Shown here in pieces: positions 1 to 8,658 of a stretch of DNA of 64,000 nucleotides. Origin of the DNA: JBBRVW01 sp963784645 (GTDB lineage: Bacteria; Actinomycetota; Actinomycetes; JACCUZ01); contig CAWARY010000020.1 of NCBI GenBank assembly GCA_963784645.1, forward strand, positions 62,001 to 126,000, read 5' to 3'. A model generated the notes under the pieces. That model ran no database searches and was not told the origin of the DNA. It worked only from the letters and a program-made list of their open reading frames with translations. A program made the position numbers and the translations under genes. Every line of letters begins with the position of its first letter. Positions within the stretch are counted from its first letter, which is position 1.

Positions 1-90
1 GTCGTCGAGCCGGTCGCGCAGGCGGAACACCGACCACATCGTGTAGCGGATGACCTGGTTCAGGTCCCGCGCGCGCGGTTTCGTGCTCAT
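1..90 (-). CDS. hemQ: HemQ coproheme decarboxylase (chlorite dismutase family), N-terminal part only
   Basis: Only the first 30 codons lie in the window; the gene runs off the left edge. The visible protein begins MSTKPRARDLNQVIRYTMWS and continues VFRLRDRLDD, matching the conserved start of actinobacterial HemQ, which decarboxylates Fe-coproporphyrin III (coproheme) to heme b in the cytoplasm. The ATG at 90 overlaps the hemY stop (ATGA), which indicates translational coupling and decides this start over an in-frame ATG at 99. The family is often annotated as chlorite dismutase; the heme-gene context argues for HemQ. Catalytic residues lie outside the window. Confidence 0.85.
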   Translation of the reverse strand, partial: MSTKPRARDLNQVIRYTMWSVFRLRDRLDD

Positions 91-1532
91 GGCCGCCATT
101 GTCGCAGCACCTCGGCGGCGGCCCGCTGGCCGGATGCCACGCAGGCCGGCACGCCGACGCCGTCGTACGGTGCGCCCGCCACGGCCAGCCCCGGGAGGGA
201 CTCCAGCGCGGCCCGGATCCGGGCGACCCGGGTGCGGTGCCCCACCGCGTACTGCGGCAGTCCGCCACCCCACCGGGTCACCCGGGCGTCCACCGGCGGG
301 TCGGTCACCCCGAGCAGGTCGGTGAGGTCGGCGAGGACCAGGTCGACGAGCTCGACGTCGTCGCGCTGCAGGACGGCCTCCTCCCCCAGCCGGCCCACCG
401 ACGCCCGCACCACGACCAGTCCGGGCGCCCGTCGGGCGTACCAGCCCCACTTGGACGAGGAGAACGTCACCGCCTTGACCGAGCGACCCTCGATCGGCGG
501 CACCAGGAAGCCGGAGCCGGCCGGAAGCTGCGGGAAGGCCGTGACCGGGAAGGCGAGCGCCACCACCGCCATCGAGGAGTAGCGGATCTGGGCCAGGTCC
601 GAGGCGGCTGCGGATGCGTGCTGGCGCAGCAGCCGGGCGGCCGGGGCCGCCGGCACCGCGACGATGACCGCATCCGCGTCGACCAGCTCGGGGCTGCGCG
701 TCGGACCGACCACGAGCTGCCAACCGGTCGGTGTCCGGCGCAGCTCGCGCACCGTGGCGTTGGTGCGGACGTCGGCACCCGAGAGGCTCGCCACCGCCGC
801 CGGCAGGCGACCGACACCACCCCGCGGGGCGCCGAAGACGGCGGCGACGGACGCAATGCCCGACCGGGCGTCGGCCTCGGTGCGACTGGTCCGCGCCGCC
901 GCCACCAGCGACCGTTGGACCCGGGCGTGCGCGGCCAGCTGCGGCACGGTCGCTTCCAGCGAGAGCTCGTCCGCCCGACCGGCGTAGACCCCACCGAGCA
1001 GCGGCTCGACGACACGGTCGACGACCGCGCGGCCGAGGCGGGCGGCGACGTAACGGCCGACAGCGACGTCCTCGCCGTACGGCGTGCGCGGCAGCCACGA
1101 GTCGACCGGGACCCGGGCCAGCTCGCGTCCGGTGAGCAGCCGGGTTGCAGCGAGGGCACGGAGGTCGCTCGGGACGCCCATGACGGTGGCCCGCGGCAGC
1201 GCGTGCATCGCGCCCCGCGACCACACGCCGGCGCGGGTGGTCGCGGCGTCCTCGAGGTCGGGCCCGAGGCCGGCGGCCCGCGCGAGGTCGACGGCCTCGG
1301 GCCGGCGGAGCAGCAGCGCCTCGGCACCCTCGTCGACGGGGACCCCGGCGAGCTCGCTGACCCGCAGCTTGCCGCCGACCTGGCCGGAACCTTCCAGCAC
1401 GGTCACCCGCACGGCGAGCCGGTGCGGGCCCTGCCGGGCTCCGTCGCGCAGGGCCACGGCGGCGGCCAGGCCGGCGATGCCGCCGCCGACGACGACCACG
1501 TGACGGGGCGCGGCGGGTCGGTGGTCGGGCAC
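87..1532 (-). CDS. hemY: Protoporphyrinogen/coproporphyrinogen III oxidase (HemY/CgoX)
   Basis: FAD-dependent flavoprotein of about 481 residues that oxidises coproporphyrinogen III (in actinobacteria) to coproporphyrin III. A GxGxxG dinucleotide-binding fold, VVVVGGGIAGLAAAVALRD, lies at the N-terminus, followed by an FAD contact (VTVLEGSGQVGGKL). The C-terminal FAD segment reads LPGLAVAGAPYDGVGVPACV, typical of the HemY-type oxidase. The open frame continues upstream to 2045, but similarity starts at the GTG at 1532 (product MPDHRPAAPRH). The length fits the family. It is coupled to hemQ by a 4-base overlap, and hemE lies upstream on the same strand beyond an opposing lipoprotein gene. Confidence 0.9.
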   Translation of the reverse strand: MPDHRPAAPRHVVVVGGGIAGLAAAVALRDGARQGPHRLAVRVTVLEGSGQVGGKLRVSELAGVPVDEGAEALLLRRPEAVDLARAAGLGPDLEDAATTRAGVWSRGAMHALPRATVMGVPSDLRALAATRLLTGRELARVPVDSWLPRTPYGEDVAVGRYVAARLGRAVVDRVVEPLLGGVYAGRADELSLEATVPQLAAHARVQRSLVAAARTSRTEADARSGIASVAAVFGAPRGGVGRLPAAVASLSGADVRTNATVRELRRTPTGWQLVVGPTRSPELVDADAVIVAVPAAPAARLLRQHASAAASDLAQIRYSSMAVVALAFPVTAFPQLPAGSGFLVPPIEGRSVKAVTFSSSKWGWYARRAPGLVVVRASVGRLGEEAVLQRDDVELVDLVLADLTDLLGVTDPPVDARVTRWGGGLPQYAVGHRTRVARIRAALESLPGLAVAGAPYDGVGVPACVASGQRAAAEVLRQWRP

Positions 1533-1666
1533 CCGCCAACCCTGACAGATGCGCCGGTCGTCGACGGCCGCTGCCGGATCGTGACCGAGCGCGACCGCGC
1601 CGGGCGGAACCGCCGGGAGGCCCGCCGCGTCGCACCTGCAGTCCCGACGACCCAGGGGGTCCCGCC

Positions 1667-2674
1667 ATGACAGCCACCCGCGCTGCGCTCCGCACCCGCC
1701 GCCGGCCACCGGCACGACGCGCCGCGGCGTCGGCCGGTGCGCTGCTCCTCGCCGGCTCGCTCGCCGCCTGCGGGGGTGGCGGTAGTGGTGGTGCGAGCGG
1801 CACCTCGAGCTCGGGAGACACCGCGGCCGGCTCGTCGGGTGGTGGCGTGATCTCGGCGCCGGCGGAGCGGGACGGCGCCGTCGCCGACCTGCCCGGGGGG
1901 TCCACCGACGCCGCCGGTGACAAGGCCGCCCCGCAGACCTCGACCGCCGCGCGAGTCCTGCCGAGCGACCGCGACGTCGTCTACACCGGCTCGATCTCGG
2001 TCCGGGTGAAGGACGTCGGCCGGGCCGCCGACCGGGTGGAGTCACTTGCGCTGGGCGTCGACGGCATCGTCTTCTCGGAGCAGAGCTCGACCGACCCGCG
2101 CCACCCGGAGTACGGCGAGGCCGCGCTCACCATCCGGGTGCCACCGACCGCCTTCGGGCCGACCCTCGACGCCGTCGCGCGGCTGGGTCGCGAGCTGGAC
2201 CGCCAGCGCAGCGCTGAGGACGTCACCACCCAGGTCACCGACACGACCAGCCGGCTGCGCACCCAGCAACGCAGCGTCGACCGGGTCCGGGTGCTGCTCG
2301 CGCAGGCCAAGACGATCGGTGAGGTCGTACAGGTCGAGTCCGAGCTGTCCCGGCGCGAGGCCGACCTCGAGTCGCTCGAGGCGCAGCTGAAGAAGCTGGA
2401 CGACCTCACGTCGCTCGCCACCATCGAGGTGCGGCTCGTCTCGCCCCGACCGACCCGGACCGTGGCCCCCGAGGACGACTCGGCTCTCGGCTTCCTGTCC
2501 GGGCTGCGCGGTGGCTGGGACGCCTTCGTGGCGATCGTCCTGGTCGCTCTGACCGTGCTCGGCGCGGTGCTGCCCTTCGTGGTCGCCGCCGGCCTGCTCG
2601 GCGTCCCGCTGCTCCTCCTCTGGCGGTCCCGGCGCCGGACCCCGGCTGCCACCCCGACGCCGACCGAGCCCTGA
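1667..2674 (+). CDS. DUF4349 lipoprotein
   Basis: Protein of 335 residues with an arginine-rich N-terminus, a hydrophobic stretch and a lipobox (GSLAAC, Cys about residue 34), then a low-complexity Gly/Ser linker. The middle (residues about 100-260) fits DUF4349: VVYTGSISVRVKDV, a conserved TDTTSRLRTQQRSVDRV heptad region predicted as coiled coil, and DLTSLATIEVRL. A membrane segment near residues 285-322 ends in a basic tail. It is therefore probably lipid-anchored outside and also crosses the membrane. Function is unknown; DUF4349 proteins occur widely in actinobacteria. It is divergent from hemY and convergent with hemE, with 9 bases between stops. Confidence 0.85.
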   Translation: MTATRAALRTRRRPPARRAAASAGALLLAGSLAACGGGGSGGASGTSSSGDTAAGSSGGGVISAPAERDGAVADLPGGSTDAAGDKAAPQTSTAARVLPSDRDVVYTGSISVRVKDVGRAADRVESLALGVDGIVFSEQSSTDPRHPEYGEAALTIRVPPTAFGPTLDAVARLGRELDRQRSAEDVTTQVTDTTSRLRTQQRSVDRVRVLLAQAKTIGEVVQVESELSRREADLESLEAQLKKLDDLTSLATIEVRLVSPRPTRTVAPEDDSALGFLSGLRGGWDAFVAIVLVALTVLGAVLPFVVAAGLLGVPLLLLWRSRRRTPAATPTPTEP

Positions 2675-2683
2675 GCGCGCGTC

Positions 2684-3751
2684 CTAGCGGGCCGACTCGG
2701 TGTGCACGAGGTCGACGACCCGGGTGAGGACGTCCGGGTCGGTCTCCGGGATGACGCCGTGGCCGAGGTTGAACACGTGCCCGCTCGCGGCCCGGCCGGC
2801 GGCCAGGACGGCGCGGGTGCGCTCGGCCACGACCTCCCACGGCGCGAAGACGATCGCCGGGTCGAGGTTGCCCTGCACGGAGCGGCCGGGCCCGACCCGG
2901 CGGGCGGCCTCGTCCAGCGGCACCCGGAAGTCGACGCCCACGACCTCGGCACCGGCCTCCCCCATGAGACCGAGCAGCTCACCGGTGCCGACCCCGAAGT
3001 GGATGCGCGGAACGCCGAGGGTGCCGATCTCCGCGAGAACGGCCGCCGAGTGCGGCAGCACGTAGCGCTGGTAGTCCGCTGCCGGCAGCGCCCCGACCCA
3101 CGAGTCGAACAGCTGCAGGGCGCTCGCGCCGGCCTCGGCCTGCACGCGCAGGAACGCTGCGGTGATCCGCGCGAGGACGGCCATCAGGTCCGACCACAGC
3201 CGTGGGTCGCCGTACATCAGCGCCTTGGTGTGCTCGTGGTTACGCGACGGGCCACCCTCGACGAGGTACGAGGCGAGCGTGAACGGGGCGCCGGCAAAGC
3301 CGATGAGCGGGGTGGCCCCGAGCTCGCCGACGAGCAGTCGGACCGCCTCGGCGACGTAGTCGACGTCGGAAGCCTCGAGATCGCGCAGCTGGTCGAGGTC
3401 GGCGCGGGACCGGATGGGCCGGGCGATCACCGGACCGACCCCGGGCTTGATGTCGAGGTCGACGCCGACCGCCCGCAGCGGCACCACGATGTCGCTGAAG
3501 AGAATCGCGGCATCGGTGCCGTGCCGCCGCACCGGCTGCAGCGTGATCTCGGCGACGAGGTCCGGGCGCGCGCAGGCCTCGAGCATCGGGATGCCGTCGC
3601 GCACCCGGCGGTACTCCGGCAGCGACCGGCCGGCCTGTCGCATGAACCAGACGGGGGTGTGCGGCACCGGCTCGCCGCGGCAAGCGCGCAGGAAGGCCGA
3701 GTCGCGCAGGGCGTCGTCGGTGGCTGTCGTCACGGGTGCAGATGGTGTCAC
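2684..3751 (-). CDS. hemE: Uroporphyrinogen decarboxylase
   Basis: Cytoplasmic enzyme of 355 residues that decarboxylates the four acetate side chains of uroporphyrinogen III to give coproporphyrinogen III. Family signatures are present: the N-terminal VWFMRQAGRSLPEYR with the substrate-binding arginines, ILFSDIVVPLRAVG carrying the conserved Asp, and FNLGHGVIPETDPD near the C-terminus with the conserved His. The length equals the family norm. It precedes hemY and hemQ on the same strand, though separated from them by an opposing lipoprotein gene, so it probably has its own promoter in the 60 bases before it. The order hemE-hemY-hemQ is the standard actinobacterial one. Confidence 0.96.
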   Translation of the reverse strand: MTPSAPVTTATDDALRDSAFLRACRGEPVPHTPVWFMRQAGRSLPEYRRVRDGIPMLEACARPDLVAEITLQPVRRHGTDAAILFSDIVVPLRAVGVDLDIKPGVGPVIARPIRSRADLDQLRDLEASDVDYVAEAVRLLVGELGATPLIGFAGAPFTLASYLVEGGPSRNHEHTKALMYGDPRLWSDLMAVLARITAAFLRVQAEAGASALQLFDSWVGALPAADYQRYVLPHSAAVLAEIGTLGVPRIHFGVGTGELLGLMGEAGAEVVGVDFRVPLDEAARRVGPGRSVQGNLDPAIVFAPWEVVAERTRAVLAAGRAASGHVFNLGHGVIPETDPDVLTRVVDLVHTESAR

Positions 3752-3814
3752 GCGCCACTGGACGCCTGGCCGGCCGCGGGGCCGGCGCCTCCCCCGGCTG
3801 CTGGTGAGCGGTGA

Positions 3815-4660
3815 TCAACCGGAGGCGATGAGTGCCACGCCGGCGAGTGCGAGAGCGACGCCGGCGGTCTGCAGCCGCCCCAACCGCTCGTGGTGGAACA
3901 CGCGGGCGAGCAGCACCGTGACCACCGGGTAGAGCGAGCCCAGCACCGCGACCACGGCGATGTCCGCGCGCCGGCTGGCCAGTCCGAACGTGAGGTTCGC
4001 GCCCAGGTCGCCGACGCCGACCAGCGCGATGAGGCCGAGCTCGGGGGGCGGGATCGTGACGTCCGCGCGGTCCAGGCCGCGGACCAGCGCGATCACGAGC
4101 GCGACGCCCAGCAACGTCACGGAGGTGACGCGCATCGTCACGAGGGTCATGTACGTGCTCGACGCGCTGCCCTTGGCGATCGCGAGCAGCGCCACCCCGA
4201 ACCCCACGGCCGCCACCGCCGCCAGCAGCACCGGCCTGGCCCCGGCCCGGCCGGACAGCTCAGGGCCGCTGGCCAGGACCACTCCCACGATCGCCACGAC
4301 GATGCCGACCAGCTGCGCGGGGTCCGGACGGTCGCCACCCGCCAGGCCGACGACGACCGGGACCACGACCCCGAGCGCCGCGATCGGGGAGACGACACCC
4401 ATCGTCCCGGCGGCGAGAGCGGCGTAGAAGCACACCAGTCCGACCACCCCCGCGACGCCGGACAGCAGGGCCCACGGGAGGTAGCCGCGGTCGTCGCCGA
4501 ACGCGCCGACGGCCGCCGCCAGGACCAGGGCGAGCAGCAGACCGGCCGACTGGGACACGCCGACCACCACGGTCGCCCGCCGCCGGCGGGACAGCGTGCC
4601 GCCCAGGAAGTCCGCCGACCCCCACCAGAGGCTGGAGACAAGAGCGAGGAGAGCGGCCAC
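3815..4660 (-). CDS. DMT/EamA-family transporter
   Basis: Integral membrane protein of 281 residues with about ten hydrophobic segments in two repeated halves, the architecture of EamA-type drug/metabolite transporters. The first half contains SLWWGSADFLGGTLSRR, typical of the start of the EamA repeat; the second begins after a short polar linker (GPELSGRAGARP) and ends LGRLQTAGVALALAGVALIAS. The substrate cannot be read from the sequence. It lies 63 bases downstream of hemE on the opposite side from hemY and reads in the same direction as hemE, converging on nothing. It is divergent from DUF3000 with a 124-base promoter region. Confidence 0.85.
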   Translation of the reverse strand: MAALLALVSSLWWGSADFLGGTLSRRRRATVVVGVSQSAGLLLALVLAAAVGAFGDDRGYLPWALLSGVAGVVGLVCFYAALAAGTMGVVSPIAALGVVVPVVVGLAGGDRPDPAQLVGIVVAIVGVVLASGPELSGRAGARPVLLAAVAAVGFGVALLAIAKGSASSTYMTLVTMRVTSVTLLGVALVIALVRGLDRADVTIPPPELGLIALVGVGDLGANLTFGLASRRADIAVVAVLGSLYPVVTVLLARVFHHERLGRLQTAGVALALAGVALIASG

Positions 4661-4784
4661 CCGGGGAGGCTAGAGGGTGTGGCAGCGCTCCCCGGGACCG
4701 GCCGTCCGCGGCGCCGACGCGCCGGGGACGCGGAGCCGGTCGCACCTCCCCGGCCGTGGCCCCGTACCGACGTACGCTGCGGAC

Positions 4785-5381
4785 ATGGTCGCCCGTCGCG
4801 AGGTCGACGAGGTGCCGGCGGAGTTCTCCCGGGCCCTCGCTGCGCTTCGTGCCGCCCGGCCGCGGCCGGAGGTCGTGCTCGAGGAGACGCCGGCACCGCA
4901 GCGGCTGGCCCCGCACGCCGTCGCCCTGACCGCCGACGTCCTCTCCCCCCACGACCCCGAGACCGAGCTGGGCACCGGGCGACTGGTCCTGCTGCACGAC
5001 CCGGCCGGGCACGAGGCATGGCAGGGCACCTTCCGGGTCGTCACCTACGTGCGGGCCGAGCTGGAGCAGGAGATGGCGTCCGACCCACTGCTCCCCGGCG
5101 TCGGCTGGGCCTGGCTGACCGAGGCGCTCGACGCCCACAGCGCCGCGTTCACAGCGGCCAGCGGCACGGTCACCCGGGTCGCGTCGGAGAGCTTCGGGGC
5201 GATCTCCAGCGAGCCCGTCTCGGCCCAGATCGAGATCCGGGCCTCGTGGACACCGCTGGACGAGTCGTTCGGCGACCACCTGCTCGCCTGGTGCGACGTG
5301 CTGTGCACGACCGCCGGGCTGCCGCCGGAGACGCCGGGCGTCGTCTCACTGCCGTCCCGCAGGCGCGCCGCCAAGCGCTGA
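4785..5381 (+). CDS. DUF3000 family protein
   Basis: Soluble protein of 198 residues beginning MVARREVDEVPAEFSRALAA, with RLAPHAVALTADV and a central LVLLHDPAGHEAWQGTFRVV. These match the actinobacteria-restricted DUF3000 family (Rv2680 in M. tuberculosis, from memory), which has no known function. The ATG at 4785 was chosen because upstream frame residues are not family-like. The C-terminal LPSRRRAAKR tail is basic. Its invariant position between hemE and RNase D across actinobacteria suggests a housekeeping role, but nothing in the sequence indicates which. Confidence 0.85.
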   Translation: MVARREVDEVPAEFSRALAALRAARPRPEVVLEETPAPQRLAPHAVALTADVLSPHDPETELGTGRLVLLHDPAGHEAWQGTFRVVTYVRAELEQEMASDPLLPGVGWAWLTEALDAHSAAFTAASGTVTRVASESFGAISSEPVSAQIEIRASWTPLDESFGDHLLAWCDVLCTTAGLPPETPGVVSLPSRRRAAKR

Positions 5382-5497
5382 ACGCGCAGCGAACCCCTAC
5401 AGGTGCGGCCCGGACGGGCCGATGAGGGTCTGGACGGCCTGCAACGCGGGCTGACACGTCCGACAACCCAGCGTTCTGCACCTCGACGGGAGACCCG

Positions 5498-6148
5498 GTG
5501 ACCGCACTGGTCGAACGCCACGGCGGCACCCTGCCAGGCCCACAGGCCTCGCGGGCCGTCCGTTTCACCGCCATGGTGGTGGTGGCGAGCCCGTTCGTGC
5601 GCGAGACGCTGGCCCGGACCCTGCGCGCGCTCGGCGCCGTCGAGGTGGTCGAGGCCGGTTCGATGGCCGAGGCCCGCTCCCGCGCGCTGGGCACCAACTC
5701 CCGCGACCTCGCTGTCGTCGACGGCAGCCTGCCCGACGGCTCCGGCATCGCGCTGGTCCGCGAGCTGCGCGGCCTCGGCTGGACGCGCGGCGTCGTCCTC
5801 TCGGCCACCGAGGACCCCTACACCGTGCGCGCCGCCCTGGCCGCCGGCGTCCGGGCCTTTCTCGTCACCGCGTCCTCCGGCGGTCCCGGTGTCCGCGCCG
5901 GCGGCACGCCCTCGATCCACCCCCGGCCCCGGGCCGCCCGCCTCACCGGCGCCGAGGCGCTCTCCGGCCGCGAGGTCGAGGTGCTCCAGCTGGTGTCCGA
6001 CGGCCGGTCGAACAAGGAGATCGGCGAGGCTCTCGGGCTGTCCGCGCTCACGGTCAAGTCGCACCTGGCCCGGATCGCCCGCAAGCTCGGCACCGGCGAC
6101 CGGGCCGAGATGGTCGTCGTCACCATGCGAGCCGGCGTCGTCGTCTGA
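5498..6148 (+). CDS. LuxR-type response regulator with degenerate receiver
   Basis: Protein of 216 residues: receiver-like domain (about 25-125) and C-terminal LuxR helix-turn-helix (about 150-216) with LSGREVEVLQLVSDGRSNKE and LTVKSHLARIARKLG. The usual phospho-acceptor position is kept (LAVVDGSLPDGSG, D75). However, the acidic pair near the N-terminus is replaced by A30-S31 (VVVASPF), and the invariant lysine after strand 5 is missing (RAFLVTAS). The receiver therefore probably does not signal by conventional phosphorylation. No kinase is adjacent. GTG start, with GGGAGA 8 bases upstream. From memory, a regulator occupies the same place between DUF3000 and RNase D in Streptomyces. Targets unknown. 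Confidence 0.85.
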   Translation: MTALVERHGGTLPGPQASRAVRFTAMVVVASPFVRETLARTLRALGAVEVVEAGSMAEARSRALGTNSRDLAVVDGSLPDGSGIALVRELRGLGWTRGVVLSATEDPYTVRAALAAGVRAFLVTASSGGPGVRAGGTPSIHPRPRAARLTGAEALSGREVEVLQLVSDGRSNKEIGEALGLSALTVKSHLARIARKLGTGDRAEMVVVTMRAGVVV

Positions 6149-6218
6149 GGTTCACGCACCTCCCGACGCGCGGACGCGGCTACCCCGGTGACGGTCCGCC
6201 ACCACGTACCGTTGGCGC

Positions 6219-7541
6219 GTGACCGCGACGGAGCCCGCCGGGCCGACCCAGGTCGGCTCCGACCGCGCCGACGCCACCGACGCCGACCCGCCGGACTCCA
6301 CCGCTGTCCCGCTCACCGAGCCGCGTGACGGTGTCCCCACCCCGCTGACCGACCCGGCCGAGCTGGCGCTGGTGGTCGAGAGGTTCGCCGCGGGCAGCGG
6401 CCCCGTCGCCGTCGACGCCGAGCGCGCCTCCGGCTACCGCTACGGCCAGGCCGCCTATCTGGTCCAGCTCCGCCGGGCCGACGTCGGGACGGTGCTCATC
6501 GACCCACGCGAGCTGCCGGACCTGTCCGGGCTCGGCGCCGCGATGGCCGAGGACGAGTGGGTGCTGCACGCGGCCTCGCAGGACCTGCCGTGCCTCGCCG
6601 AGCTCGGGATGCGACCGACCCGGGTCTTCGACACCGAGCTCGCGGGCCGCCTGCTCGGCTACGCCAAGGTCGGTCTCGGCTCGATCGTCGAGGAGGTGCT
6701 CGGCCTCTCGCTGGAGAAGGGCCACTCGGCCGCCGACTGGTCGACCCGGCCGCTGCCCGAGCCGTGGCTGCGGTACGCCGCGCTCGACGTCGAGGTGCTG
6801 GTCGAGCTCCGTGACGTGCTCGCCGCCCAGCTCGACGAGCAGGGCAAGCGGGCCTGGGCCGAGGAGGAGTTCGCCGCCATCGTGGCCGCTCCCCCGGCGG
6901 CCCCCAGGGTGGATCCGTGGCGCCGGACCTCCGGCATGCACCGGGTCCGCAAGCGCCGCCAGCTCGCCGTCATCCGCGCACTCTGGGAGCGGCGGGACGA
7001 GATCGCCCGACGCCGCGACATCGCGCCGGGCCGGATCGTGCCGGACAGCGCGATCGTCGCTGCCGCGCTCGCGTCGCCCCGCACCGAGGACGACCTCGTG
7101 GCGCTGCCCGTCTGGGGCGGCCGGTCCATGCGCCGCCAGACGGCGCAGTGGCTGCCCGCGATCGAGGCGGCGCTCGGCCTGCCGGAATCCGATCTGCCCG
7201 ACCCGAAGACCCCGCACGAGGGGCCGCCGCCGGCCCGCTCGTGGCCCGACCGCGAGCCGCTGGCCGCCGCGCGGCTGTCCGCGGCGCGCGCGGCCGTCGG
7301 TGTCGTGGCCGAGCGGCTGCGGCTGCCGGTCGAGAACCTGATGGCGCCCGACACCGTCCGCCGGCTGTGCTGGGAGCCACCGGCCGACCCGCCGGACGAG
7401 GCGTCGGTCGCGGACTTCCTGCGGGCCCACGGTGCCCGCCCGTGGCAGGTAGGGCTCACCGCCGCCGTCCTCGCCGAGGCCGTCGCCACCGCGACGGTCC
7501 CCGAACCGGCACCCGCGACCGGGGCGCCCGCCGCCGAGTAG
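6219..7541 (+). CDS. rnd: Ribonuclease D (DEDD exonuclease with HRDC domain)
   Basis: Protein of 440 residues. The 3'-5' exonuclease domain (about 45-230) shows the DEDD metal ligands: VAVDAERASGYRYG (D66, E68), LHAASQDLPCL, and RYAALDVEVLVEL, where the Tyr-x3-Asp makes it DEDDy type. An HRDC nucleic-acid-binding domain follows (RRDEIARRRDIAPGRIVPD). RNase D trims structured RNAs such as tRNA 3' ends. The start is GTG, with an Ala/Asp-rich leader. The gene sits in its usual actinobacterial position after DUF3000. In other genomes dxs often lies close downstream; here more than 20 kb of other genes intervene. Confidence 0.93.
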   Translation: MTATEPAGPTQVGSDRADATDADPPDSTAVPLTEPRDGVPTPLTDPAELALVVERFAAGSGPVAVDAERASGYRYGQAAYLVQLRRADVGTVLIDPRELPDLSGLGAAMAEDEWVLHAASQDLPCLAELGMRPTRVFDTELAGRLLGYAKVGLGSIVEEVLGLSLEKGHSAADWSTRPLPEPWLRYAALDVEVLVELRDVLAAQLDEQGKRAWAEEEFAAIVAAPPAAPRVDPWRRTSGMHRVRKRRQLAVIRALWERRDEIARRRDIAPGRIVPDSAIVAAALASPRTEDDLVALPVWGGRSMRRQTAQWLPAIEAALGLPESDLPDPKTPHEGPPPARSWPDREPLAAARLSAARAAVGVVAERLRLPVENLMAPDTVRRLCWEPPADPPDEASVADFLRAHGARPWQVGLTAAVLAEAVATATVPEPAPATGAPAAE

Positions 7542-7565
7542 CCCGCAGGCGTTCCACCGATCCCG

Positions 7566-7618
7566 GTGATCCACAGCGGATACGTCGCACTTTCGGCCAC
7601 CGATCCCCGGTGGATCAC
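7566..7618. terminator. Inverted repeat downstream of RNase D, probable terminator
   Basis: GTGATCCAC (7566-7574) pairs with GTGGATCAC (7610-7618) and the pairing extends into flanking CCCG/CGGG. The arms enclose a second, imperfect dyad (CCACCGATCCC). There is no T-tract, as is usual in high-GC genomes. A related sequence follows the stop codon at 29675. Confidence 0.55.
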
Positions 7619-7683
7619 GGGGCGCTCCGGGCCGGCCGGGGCTTTCGGGCACGCCGGTGTTGCGTTACTCCGGGTCCATCTGT

Positions 7684-7702
7684 TTAGGTAAGCATTGCCT
7701 TA
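7684..7702. promoter_or_regulatory. DtxR/IdeR-type iron box
   Basis: TTAGGTAAGCATTGCCTTA closely resembles the 19-bp DtxR/IdeR consensus TTAGGTTAGGCTAACCTAA: the left half-site TTAGGTAAG is nearly exact and the right half CCTTA is close. A further half-site, CCTTACCTGA, follows at 7712. It lies 46 bases before the EfeU start, so Fe(II)-dependent repression of the iron transporter is the natural inference. Confidence 0.75.
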
Positions 7703-7748
7703 CTTGAACGGCCTTACCTGAGTGGCTGTCCGTCGAAGGGATCCCCCG

Positions 7749-8612
7749 GTGCTCGCCAACTACCTGATCGGCTTGCGGGAGGGCCTCGAGGCCACCCTCG
7801 TGGTGAGCATCCTCGTGGCCTACCTCGTGAAGTCCGGGCACCGTGACCGGCTGCGGCCGATCTGGCTCGGCGTCGCTGCAGCAGTCGCGATCTCGTTGGC
7901 CTTCGGCGCCGTGCTCACGTTCACCTCGAGCAACCTCAGCTTCGAGGCAAAGGAGCGCTTCGGCGGGCTGATGTCGATCGCCGCCGTCGTCTTCGTCACC
8001 TGGATGATCTTCTGGATGCGCCGCACCGCGCGGTTCCTCAAGACCGAGCTGCAGGGCAAGCTCGACGCCGCCCTGCTCATGGGCACCGTGGCCCTGACGG
8101 TGACCGCGTTCATCGCGGTGGCCCGCGAGGGCCTCGAGACCTCGCTGTTCCTGTGGGCCGCGGCCCAGTCGGCCGGCAACGGCGCCACCCCGATCGTCGG
8201 CGCCTCGCTCGGCATCCTCACCGCCGTGGTGCTGGGGTACCTGCTCTACAAGCGGGCGGTCACGATCAACCTGGCGAAGTTCTTCACGTGGACCGGTGCC
8301 GGGCTGATCCTCGTGGCAGGCGGCGTCTTCGCCTACGGCATCCACGACCTGCAGGAGGCCGGCGACCTGCCCGGCCTCAACAGCCTCGCCTTCGACGTCT
8401 CCGGTGCCATCCCGCCGGACAGCTGGTACGGCGCGCTGCTCAAGGGCGTCTTCAACTTCTCCCCCGCCACCACCTGGCTCGAGGCGGCCGCCTGGCTGCT
8501 CTACGTCGTACCCGTCATGGTGCTGTTCTTCCGGCCCGCGCGTACCGCCAAGCCCACCGCCGTGCCGGCCCAGCCGACTGCCACGGCGCCGGAGCCCAGC
8601 ACCACCCGCTGA
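7749..8612 (+). CDS. efeU: High-affinity iron permease EfeU/FTR1 family
   Basis: Integral membrane protein of 287 residues with about seven membrane helices. It carries the two REXXE iron-binding motifs expected in helices 1 and 4: LIGLREGLEATL at residues 5-16 and VAREGLETSLFLW near residue 130. FTR1/EfeU proteins carry ferric or ferrous iron across the cytoplasmic membrane. The GTG at 7749 is preferred over the GTG at 7722 because GAAGGG lies 8 bases upstream and because homologues begin LANYLIGLREG. It sits directly behind an iron box and 46 bases before a cupredoxin lipoprotein, so the two probably form one iron-repressed operon. No EfeB peroxidase gene is present. Confidence 0.93.
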   Translation: MLANYLIGLREGLEATLVVSILVAYLVKSGHRDRLRPIWLGVAAAVAISLAFGAVLTFTSSNLSFEAKERFGGLMSIAAVVFVTWMIFWMRRTARFLKTELQGKLDAALLMGTVALTVTAFIAVAREGLETSLFLWAAAQSAGNGATPIVGASLGILTAVVLGYLLYKRAVTINLAKFFTWTGAGLILVAGGVFAYGIHDLQEAGDLPGLNSLAFDVSGAIPPDSWYGALLKGVFNFSPATTWLEAAAWLLYVVPVMVLFFRPARTAKPTAVPAQPTATAPEPSTTR

Positions 8613-8658
8613 CCGCGCCACCGTCCGCAGTTCCCCCCCGCCACCACCGGAGTCCCGC

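Noticed and set aside
1..90. Chlorite dismutase
   Set aside because: Family name only; coupling to hemY and the N-terminal LNQVIRYTMWS identify HemQ.
87..2045. Long N-terminal extension of hemY upstream of 1532
   Set aside because: The first about 170 residues are Arg/Pro-rich, run antisense to the DUF4349 lipoprotein, and similarity to HemY begins at the GTG at 1532.
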